From: Amphiduros pacificus | Lineage: Eukaryota; Annelida; Polychaeta; Phyllodocida; Hesionidae | Direction of reading: 5' to 3' | DNA: 64,000 nucleotides | Assembly (NCBI GenBank): GCA_949316495.1 | Contig: OX439009.1 | Location: forward strand, 14,740,201 to 14,804,200 | In this document: positions 55,767 to 64,000 of the stretch, piece by piece | Position numbering within the stretch: position 1 is the stretch's first letter | How the letters are laid out: the number at the start of each line of letters is the position of its first letter | Position numbers and translations under genes: made by a program | The notes under the pieces: generated by a model | What the model saw: the letters and a program-made list of their open reading frames with translations, nothing else | Told to the model about the DNA's origin: nothing | Databases searched by the model: none

Positions 55767-56928
55767 TTAAATATGTAGATTTGAATATTGCCATTCATAA
55801 CAAACCTTTCTTTGGATAACTGCCAAATTCCCTAAAAACAATTTCGTTGTACCATAGCTAGTACATATGGATGGCTCTCTAAAGTTAGTTTCAGAACTAG
55901 AACTGCTATTTTGTTGTGACTGTGACTTGGCTAATTTTTTTTTTAATTCCATTATGCAATATTGACGACTGACTGTCAGATATGAATGTAACATCTGGGA
56001 TATTCCATAGAAAATGAATTAGATTTTTTTTATAAATGAAACATATTGGATGGCAGGTCAGGGAATAATGTTTTGAGAGATTGCCAATAGTCTCAGCGAG
56101 AATAGACACCCAGGTATTGTGTAAAAAGGATAAGGGTATTAATGATTTAAAACTGGCCCCATCACTGCTCAATCTCTGATCTAAGTTAAAGGAAACTACA
56201 CGCCAAGAATGATTTTTAAAAGTAGATACTGAAAGGTTGAGCTCATAGTATAATTTCACATGGTAGTAGTAGTAATAGTAGTAGTAGTAGTAGCAGTAGT
56301 AGCAGCAGTAGCAGCAGTATTAGTATTAAAAGTAGTAATAGTAGTAGTAGTAGCAGCAGTAGTAGCAGTAATAGTAGTGATAGTAGTAGCAGTAGTAGCA
56401 GTATTAGTAGTAATAATTTCACATCACGATATCTGCACATATTCGAATTGGGCCTGACAAAATACAACATACAACCAGCGTGTCAATATCATTTTGATTA
56501 TTAGTCGAAATATTGAACTTCTGGTCATGAATATCCAAACAACCTGTGCCAATAGCCATGAAAAATAGATATTTCAAACCCACATCATTCCAGGTTCCAT
56601 CTGTGATTTGATCTTTATCAAGTTCACAATAAAACCCTGGTTTAGACTTGTTCAAAGAACGAACTATACAAAATAATCACCCATTGCCAGTTATATTTTA
56701 AACAATAAAGAAACATTGAATTATTTAGTTGGGTCAATCTGGGTTTATATCATGATAACGACTGAATGAATATATTTGTGATATGTATCCCGAAGCAATT
56801 GTAAATTCATACGGGAGGCCATGAATATTCCATCTCTGTTTTGGGGTTTCATTCAAACCACAGAGAGGAGTGAGGAATGATTTGACATATAAGTTGAATG
56901 TCCGCATAATGTCGTTGAACTCCAACAA
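55767..56928 (-). other. Cluster of minus-strand open frames, unknown origin
   Basis: Four minus-strand frames of 64 to 117 codons follow each other across 1.2 kb in an AT-rich setting, more than elsewhere in non-repeat DNA. Readable pieces include KQRWNIHGLPYEFTIASGYI, TDGTWNDVGLKYLFFMAIGT and FKSLIPLSFLHNTWVSILAE. The region is interrupted and a TAG/CAG array sits inside it. It may be a decayed mobile-element coding region; no family signature was recognised, and chance open frames are not excluded. Confidence 0.25.
56262..56418. repeat. TAG/CAG trinucleotide array
   Basis: About 52 triplets of GTAGTA type with CAG interruptions. The octamer AATTTCAC occurs on both sides (about 56253 and 56416), so the array probably arose within or duplicated this short sequence. 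Poly-valine and poly-leucine frames across it are artefacts. Confidence 0.95.
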
Positions 56929-56929
56929 T

Positions 56930-58010
56930 GATTTATTTGGGCACGTTCGATGGTGATTTCAAATAGATAGCCATATGGCCATTGCAGTATGTAATCTCTG
57001 CTACTAAGTTACCAATTATTCATGAAAAATCAAGCAATTATTCAAATATTCATGAATTTAAAATGTTTGCAATGATAAGAATTTATATTATACATATATC
57101 ATTTTTATGCCGATTTGTATTGGTTGAGAATGACTCAGCAGCTGTGTTAAAAAATCTTCGACGAAAATATATTCCTTATAATTCCTCATAGTCATAATTC
57201 GTTTAAAGGCATGTGGCATATTAAGATATTTCACTGCTTATGGAAAACAAAGAAACAGTTCTTGTAAAATAATGGATCTTAAAATGGTCTTTTCTGACTC
57301 AAAAATTAAAATTCAAAAAATTATAATTGAATCAAAGTAAAGGGCTAGGAAGATTGTCGGGTCCTTCTTCGTATTCAGGTGATGTGGATAACAACCAGAC
57401 TCGTTTCGACTGATGTAGTCGCTTCAGTGGTTTATAATTCACCCTATTTGGGTGGGTAGAAAGTTGACACCAACATTCTGTTAATTACTGTGATGGCATA
57501 AGGAGTGGCCTCTTGGGAAGGACGGTGAAGCGTAGCCCCCTGTCCTATTCCTAATAATATTATAGGCCAGCCCTCACATGATTACGTCATATTCATGCAT
57601 AAAAGCGTACACAAAATGTCCCAAACGTGAATCTTACTGGTGCGAGGGTTATGTCATGATTGGGTTCTCAGCAAGTCATTATCTGATAACAAACGTACTG
57701 AGACTGGGATTTGTGTCCATCCTCTATGTACGAATAGGTCATGATTTGGGTCTATTCCCATTATAAGAGATAACAAGCTATTCCATGATATGGTATTATT
57801 AAGATGTGTGTGTGTATTATTAAGATTGGTTTCAGGCATTTGGGTGTTCACGATGTTATATTATCAGCATCTTCTGCCTGTCGTATATGCTGTCTGTAGA
57901 TATACAACATTTAATACATCATTAAATAAGACATTGTACCCTACATATTGACAATCGGTTTCTAAAATACAACATTTGACACAGACAGCATATACCCCAG
58001 ACAGAAGATG

Positions 58011-58013
<3 letters not shown>
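56930..58013. other. Unique DNA, no supported gene
   Basis: No exon-like patch with splice borders was seen. Confidence 0.5.
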
Positions 58014-58059
<46 letters not shown>

Positions 58060-58110
58060 ACATATACATATACATATATATACATATATATATATGTATG
58101 TGTATATATA
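58014..58110. repeat. AT/ACATAT array
   Basis: About 26 bp of pure AT followed by CATATATA and CATATACATATA units. A sequence with TACAACATTT and ACAGACAGCATAT occurs in inverted form at 57880-57915 and 57965-57990, which would allow a stem. Confidence 0.9.
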
Positions 58111-59737
58111 TATAATAACGTTCGCCACGATGTCTGCATATTTGTGCAATTTGATTTTCCAGCATGCAATTAATACCAATTTTAATCTGGAAAATTAATT
58201 GTTAATTGTTAAATGATGTCAATTCCATCTCCAATATTCTGCAATTGTCAGATGGTATCAAACTTAATGCTCCTGTTTTGATGACTTTCACCATCCAAAT
58301 ACACAGAATTCAACGGCCAGAGAAATGCTATACAACCCTCTGAACTAAAGAGTAACTTTTGATAAAGGACACCAGATGAATAATAGATCTACCTTATGCA
58401 AACTGGATAAATATCAAATTACTATTCTATTGACGTTTGTTACTCTTGTTAAAGGAAGTCAAGTTGGAAATTGAAATATGACTTTTGAATAAGCTTAGAG
58501 GCTATGACGAGTATTATCAGAAGTAGTGTTTATGTATATTAACCAAGCGGCAATATCCTTTTAAAATATAAAATCACCTGGGGCGAATTTCACACAGCAA
58601 TGTTGCATACTTTTTAGATATTGAGATTTAATACTAATATCATTATTTATTTAATATACATGATGTCTATCAGTTAAATAATGGCGGACTGCAACACTGT
58701 AGATTAAAAAAAAGATTAAGGAGCTAATGAAAAATGAATATGTGTAAAGTTCCCAAGGAATTAGGTTTTCTAGCACAATTTTGGAAATCTTAACACACGA
58801 TCAAATAGGGTAAGGTTCGTAATTGATGTAGCAGGATAAATGGATAAATATAGACCTCAGTAATAAGCCAAATCACTCCAGTGTCCCAACCTGAAGATGC
58901 CCCATTGTTCGTTAGGCTTCACTTCGCTTGATGTTTGCACCAGACCACTGGTTAGCAAAGGAAGAATTGTTGACAAAGTGTTCAATGGAAGATTTGGATT
59001 CTAACAGAAGACTCTTCAACTTTCAAAAGCCACAAATATATGTAAGAGTAAAATGATGGGTATTGCATTTGATTACAAAACGTAGGGTATAAACATTTAT
59101 ATTATGTGAGGAAAAATTGCTTGAAAAAGATTTCAGGAAAACATTAATATCTAATATCTGCTACATGGTTATATATATATATGTATGGCAGAAAGAGAAA
59201 AAGCTCTAGATTTTCTGCATTTCAATTATCAATATCTCTCATCGGTTGATTTATCACAATGAGATATCAAGAACGCGATATACATTCAATGAACAATACA
59301 CAGCTGTACCGGAAATTGCCATTGATCGATAAATCGCATTCATCACAAATTGAAGAGGAATTGGAGGTCAAATTTTATTGGATCATTATTAACATTTATT
59401 TTTCAAGGTCATCAGATAAGATGAATTCATTGCTGCAATAGAATTAATAATATATAGATTGAAGTTATTGTTTTTGGAAGGGAAGTTGATGGTATCATAT
59501 TTGAGTCATTTTTGTTTTGATGGGGGCGGGGATATTCACATTATAATTCACATTATAAAAGCATTTAACTGCACTTTTCTATCTGTACACTGGGTAGATT
59601 ATTTTGAGAAAGTTATTGATGGGTGGGTATTCATGTCATAGAACATATAGAACCTCTCAATTGCAGTTTCTATTTGCACATAAGATGATTTTGAGTAGTA
59701 ATGAATGGATTAAGCTCAATTTCTGCGTTATATATAC
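58111..59737. other. Unique AT-rich DNA, no supported gene
   Basis: Stops in all frames at high density; nothing recognised. Confidence 0.5.
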
Positions 59738-59898
59738 AGATGCAGGTTGAGGCATTTGGCAAGCAGATGCAGGTATTTGAGTGGCACGTGCCGTGTGGGC
59801 GCGCGTGCCTTCATCTCAGGGACAATTAAGTCACCCGCTCCCTGCACGCGCTCTCTGTATGTCAACAACGCTGCCTTGTGGATTTCAGGGATGCTGAG
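59738..59898. other. GC-rich exon candidate, strand unclear
   Basis: A patch with high GC and CpG content. On the minus strand 59738-59893 is open (IPEIHKAALLTYRERVQGAG and later HVPLKYLHLLAKCLNLHL) after the acceptor ACCTCACCTCAG, with a possible donor CT|GTATAT. On the plus strand 59820-59898 is a 79-bp stretch between CCTTCATCTCAG and a consensus donor GAG|GTGAGG, reading TIKSPAPCTRSLYVNNAALW. The plus reading has the better splice sites and the minus reading is the longer. An X-box-like GTTGCCATGGTGAT follows at 59904. Confidence 0.3.
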
Positions 59899-60859
59899 GT
59901 GAGGTTGCCATGGTGATGCTGTCTCGGTGCGTCGTGACCTGATTCCGGCCAAATGCATTTGGCATTCCTTGTCAATGCATTAACATGAAGTAGGCGCATT
60001 TATTTTTCCATCAAGCCTTCATGGTTTTATAGCGTCAATGCTCAGAGTAAAACAAATATTTTCACCAAAACCCAATAAGACGACAGAATAAGACAATTCC
60101 AGGTGTTTTACACAAGTTTTTTTTTATTATTTTAGCAAAACAATTACCTCGTATCTCAGACAATGATATGGCACTGATTACAGTATTTATATAACTGGCC
60201 TAAGCTATGATTTTAGAAAAGTCCATTTTTAAATATGAATACTTGTGAAACTCGGATTTATAAACAAATAGAAATACTTCCGATTGTCACACTGCTTATA
60301 TATTTAAAAATACAAAACTATGATTTCAACTGCGGTATATTTGGCGAAAGATGATATACCATTGTGCAGGAGAAATAACGCGTTGTTAATTAATTTAGAA
60401 TAGTAGTTAGTCTGAACATCTGTCAAAGCCTGCAAGGTGCGAACAATTCCCCTTCTAACCAATCAACAGACGTAATTATATCAAATTGTAGGATGCCTGA
60501 TTTCGTGCAACCTTTCAGTGGCATTCATATCTCTGATATCCATATAGGCAATCGACACTTTGGTCTGAATATTGTATAATCACCTCCCACGACTGGCGAG
60601 CCAGCTGCGATGATACCTCAAGCTTATGACAACAATAGATGTTACATTTTCATCATGTGTAAATAGAAAATACCTCCATCAGAGCATTTGAATCGATCTC
60701 ATGAACAGAAATATGACATCAGGCAATGCAGGGGCACGAGTGACCAGCGTGGTTTTTGAATTATCATTGATCCTCGATGAATGCATGAATGAATGAACGA
60801 GTATTATTTAATATAACGCTGGAAAATGGATATTGCCTATTTTTACAAGCGTACGAATG

Positions 60860-61030
60860 AATTCCGGGGACGGATCAAGGATTTTTCAAGGGGGCTACGG
60901 AGGGGGGATATTTCCATCTTGTTTAATTTTCTTAATTGTGTCATTTATTATATTTTCAGGAATAATAAACCAACATTTCCTACTTAGTTGTGGGGGGGGG
61001 GGGGGGGATGGAGAGGCCCTTGACCCGCCT
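60860..61030. mobile_element. Possible decayed MITE with G-runs
   Basis: GGACGGATCAAGG near 60868 resembles the inverted complement of the right part (GGCGGGTCAAGG on the minus strand near 61033). Both ends run into G-rich stretches, including an 18-base G homopolymer near 60991. The pattern recalls the hAT-type GGCGGATCCAGG ends seen at 12552. No clear target duplication. Confidence 0.25.
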
Positions 61031-61039
61031 TTGAATTTC

Positions 61040-62448
61040 TTTGAATATCATATAAGGGTGTATATTGTGATAGCTTTCAGTGTAAATAAATGTAGTTTTG
61101 TTCTTGTATTGTAGATGTCTTTTTTCCAAATTGAAGGATATCATCCCCAATGGTATATGATAAAAATCTTTTAATTAAATGAACACTTCCCTGGAGGAGG
61201 GTATGAGATCAATATCACACAGAAAAGGACTGAAAGATTGCCAAACATCTGCACAACCGGAAGTGCGCAGTAAATAGAATGTCACAGGAAATAGGACAAT
61301 TAGAATATCACAAGACAGGGTAAAATTATTGAGGCAATATGCGGTTTCATTAATAATTGCATACTTTATAGAAATGTTCATTACCACTGTATATTAAAAT
61401 GATACTTAAAAAAAAATAGAAATGTTCGTCGCTGACCTTTTTTTCATAATTTAGAGCACAATTCCAAGAATTAAAAGGATTATCTTGATGAACTTAATAA
61501 GTTTAATCATACAATGACAAATTAAGACAGAAAAAGACGATATAGTTGAGTATATTTTATACGAAACAGGCTAAGCACTGACATTAACATACCTTTAAAT
61601 TAATTAGCACATTTTGCATTGAAAATATCATCTGAGTTTTGCCAGACATTTAAGGGATGGCAACACAATAGCTGCAACACGAAGCTCGCAAAAATAAAAC
61701 AATGCATTGGACGAACTGCTTTTCGGATATCTTCTCTGTTGTCATGCTATTTATTTAGAGTGAAAAAATAAACAGTGATTATTCTTAATGAGTTAGGAAA
61801 GGGAAATCAAACTGAATGTAACTTGATGTTCCAAATACGTAACTTGGTGGTTCAAAGGTCATGCCCTTGCGTCTATTAAACAAAATGTGATAGAAACAAC
61901 CGGTAAAGATTCTTAATCTCCAATATGTTTGACAGTTTTCCTAAAATAAAACATACTACTTCTTTACTTCTTTCGGATTAAAAAAAAAAAGAATTGAAAA
62001 ATCATACTGGAAGAGTAATTGAAAGTAAACAAACAGTTTCGATTTTCATAATTACTTGCTTTGCAGACCGAGTCAGACATGTTTACAAATATTGTCCTGC
62101 TTTGACTTTGTTCATATATTATGAATTCAATGCCCAAGGAGAGTGTGAAAAGAAAACCCGATCTAACGATCTTGTTTACACCAAATTTGCACAAATGAAT
62201 AATGTTTTGTACTTTCCTTCACCAGTTCTTGCACTGTTATTGAAATATCGATCACCGGTGCTGTGAGGGTGAATGAATGCGAAACCATTATTTTTTGGAG
62301 GGAGTTGATGCCCACGTGAAAAATGACTTCCCTTAATAGGAGATAACAACAACATAGTAACACCGAATAACAATGTCCTGTAAGAACGTTTTACTCAATA
62401 ATCAATCAAGGTAGATATTGCTTTATGTGCATTCAAGTCCTGGTTTGC
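61040..62448. other. Unique AT-rich DNA, no supported gene
   Basis: No exon-like patch recognised. Confidence 0.5.
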
Positions 62449-62726
62449 TCAGTGCGGTTTGGACCACCTTGGTCTTGTCTGTTTGTTGTGACGGGTAGGG
62501 CACGCTCCGTACAGTGGGCTGGTCTTATTGAGGTTTAGAGGCAGTGAGCTGCATGGAGCATGTGTTTTGATGCTGGCAGTGCTTTCTGCTAATCCTTCAA
62601 GACGACCCTTCAAGGGCATGGATGTTTTGAATGAGTTGTCCTCGCTTGCACCCCGAGGACTATCAATCATCCTCCATACGAGAATTACTATCAATGCAGC
62701 GGCTGTGCTGAGAAAAACGTGTTCAT
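62449..62726 (-). CDS. Candidate exon of a small type II membrane protein
   Basis: On the minus strand 92 codons are open after the acceptor TTCATATCATATTTTAG. The reading begins EHVFLSTAAALIVILVWRMI, a good single membrane segment, followed by a polar, Ser/Thr- and Pro-rich stretch with an N-glycosylation motif (NKTS) and four basic residues near the stop. GC content is near half, against about a third around it. Joined to the start exon at 63371-63386 it would give a 97-residue protein with a 9-residue cytoplasmic tail. If a weak donor (AAG|GTGGTC, after 62468) were used the frame could go on, and the layout would then resemble the anchor and stem of a Golgi enzyme. That family idea is inference only. 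Overlapping plus-strand frame 62528-62737 looks less protein-like. Confidence 0.38.
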
Positions 62727-62819
62727 CTAAAATATGATATGAAATAAATGGAATTAGTTAGAGTATAATTCCTTGAAAGTGAGTAGGTGATCAGTTCGTT
62801 ATCAACAAAATATTATGAG

Positions 62820-63030
62820 TTAAATGAATATTTTAGTAGATCACTCGAATGAATATTTTAGTAGATCAAGGTATGGTGAATATATGAAATTATAAGTAGA
62901 TCAATGTATAGGGAATATATTAACTGGTTAGGAGATCAAAGTATAGTGAGCATATTGGCTGTGTGGACAATTTATTAAATGATGAAAGTGTAGTGAGTAT
63001 TTTAGATGGTGTGTGGATCATGGTAAAATA
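62820..63030. repeat. Degenerate tandem repeat, about 43 bp
   Basis: Four to five loose copies sharing GTAGATCAAGGTATGGTGAA and variants. Confidence 0.6.
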
Positions 63031-63239
63031 TCAACAGACATAAAACAGATTATGGGGAATGTTAATTGTGTTGTGTACATGAAGGCATATACCTCATAAT
63101 ATCATTTATCATGATATACACCCCACATTCAATTCTCATGTGAAGTATACCTCCTTTCAATAACACAGTGCTGATATACATGTATATGCATTCATTCAAT
63201 ACACAACACGCTACATGCCCCATTCAGTAAGGAGAAAGT

Positions 63240-63390
63240 ACATCGTATAGACATCTATGAATGTGTCCTCGCACTCCAGCAGACTGAGGTGGCGGCATTT
63301 GTCCCCTTTGATGTACTGCTCGTCACGTGACCAGTGTACTCCAAACCTGAACCTTAATGCGCATGCTCACCATCTGCTTCATTCATGGAT
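63240..63390. promoter_or_regulatory. GC-richer patch with CLEAR-type and NRF1-like sites
   Basis: GTCACGTGAC (63322-63331) is a perfect palindromic E-box of the TFEB/CLEAR type. TGCGCATGCTC (63358-63368) differs from the NRF1 site by one base. Together with raised GC content this fits a promoter or first-exon region. The patch is open in several frames on both strands, including minus-strand WSRDEQYIKGDKCRHLSLLE, so a coding exon is not excluded. Confidence 0.33.
63371..63386 (-). CDS. Candidate start exon (MNEAD) for the 62449-62726 reading
   Basis: Minus-strand ATGAATGAAGCAGATG is followed by the donor GTGAGC. The leftover base G plus the first two bases AT of the exon at 62726 form GAT (Asp), so the frame continues without a break as MNEADDEHVFLSTAAALIVI. 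The intron would be 644 bp. The start was chosen because it gives a short tail before the membrane segment, as usual for type II anchors. Support rests only on phase and motif. Confidence 0.27.
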
Positions 63391-63424
63391 ATTTGTATTT
63401 ATGATATTTCCGACGATCACACTC

Positions 63425-63640
63425 ATTGTTATTTATATCATCGTTGTTATCATTATCATGTTTATTGTCATCATTTTTATCATTATCGTTTTCAATATTC
63501 TATTTATTTGCCAGTTTTATGTTCAACTTCATCACCTTATCATACTTATAATCATCATCTTTTATCGTCATCAAAGTAACCACAATTATTCCTATCATTA
63601 TGAACATCACGAATACATTATTTTTATCATCATTATTACT
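63425..63640. repeat. Degenerate ATC/ATT trinucleotide-rich tract
   Basis: Dominated by TCATTATC and TTATCATC triplets. It creates an isoleucine-rich 128-codon plus-strand frame (63257-63643) that is not credible as a protein. Confidence 0.8.
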
Positions 63641-64000
63641 TAATGTATTGCCTTCTCACATTCTCTTTGCTTCACCTGAATATATATAGAAAATAAAGGT
63701 GAACGACAACATATCTGACATTTAGAAAAAAAAATATATATCACGATTATGAACTATGAAAATAATCTTTAATGTCATATGCCACAATGAAGATATCATA
63801 TGTCTGTATCTGAACGAATCTCCACAATGCCAGATATAAGCTTTGAGTACATGCGTAGGATGTGACAATCACATCAGGGAAATCTCATCCTTTTATATTG
63901 TACAAATGAGAAAGGCTGGAGGTATGATGTGAGAAAGAATGTGCCAGCTCGCACACATGAATAAACCAATGCAGGCTTTCATTCAAAGACTTCCAGAAGA

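Noticed and set aside
63257-63643. 128-codon plus-strand frame rich in isoleucine
   Set aside because: Most of it comes from a degenerate ATC/ATT tract.

Overview
The window reads as nuclear DNA of an AT-rich invertebrate genome, most likely a marine mollusc. The basis is a complete tRNA-derived SINE ending in a CAAA-type tail of the kind common in molluscs, a very high load of microsatellites and minisatellites, GT-AG style splice signals around short open stretches, and the absence of any prokaryotic-style coding density. The taxon is an inference; no gene here identifies the species.

No complete protein-coding gene can be supported. Nearly all long open frames are artefacts of tandem repeats whose unit, or a small multiple of it, is divisible by three. 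The rest of the sequence looks intergenic or deep-intronic. A few short GC-richer patches carry splice-like borders and may be exons: minus strand 62449-62726 with a phase-compatible start exon at 63371-63386 (predicted short type II membrane protein); plus strand 52958-53066 and 53983-54085; minus strand 42292-42342; and 59738-59898, where both strands are open. All are tentative and none is assigned to a family.

Layout: 1-540 diverged satellite of about 175-180 bp; 2.5-2.8 kb TAA array; 3.0-3.6 kb 13-bp minisatellite; 5.4-6.1 kb 19-bp array; 9.9-12.0 kb 33-bp array followed by a 26-bp array; 17.0 kb perfect palindrome with an AT core; 18.6-20.0 kb 31-bp array; 21.5 kb 41-bp array; 23.5 kb 53-bp array; 26.4-27.9 kb second 19-bp array; 28.1 kb SINE with intact 13-bp target-site duplications; 32.0-32.7 kb 27-bp array; 37.2-37.8 kb tandem duplication built on AT repeats; 43.2-43.8 kb non-autonomous DNA transposon with 20-bp perfect terminal inverted repeats and an 8-bp target duplication; 43.9-44.6 kb 44-bp array with a three-unit higher-order structure; 50.7 kb tetranucleotide array; 51.8-52.3 kb decayed satellite; 54.4-54.9 kb 16-bp array carrying a perfect AP-1 site in most units; 55.8-56.9 kb a set of minus-strand open frames of unknown origin; many AT arrays throughout.

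Eleven different minisatellite families occupy roughly 9 kb (about 14%) of the window. The most notable points are the AP-1-bearing array, the near-uniform expansions, the 148-bp perfect palindrome, and the well-bounded MITE with its internal duplication.
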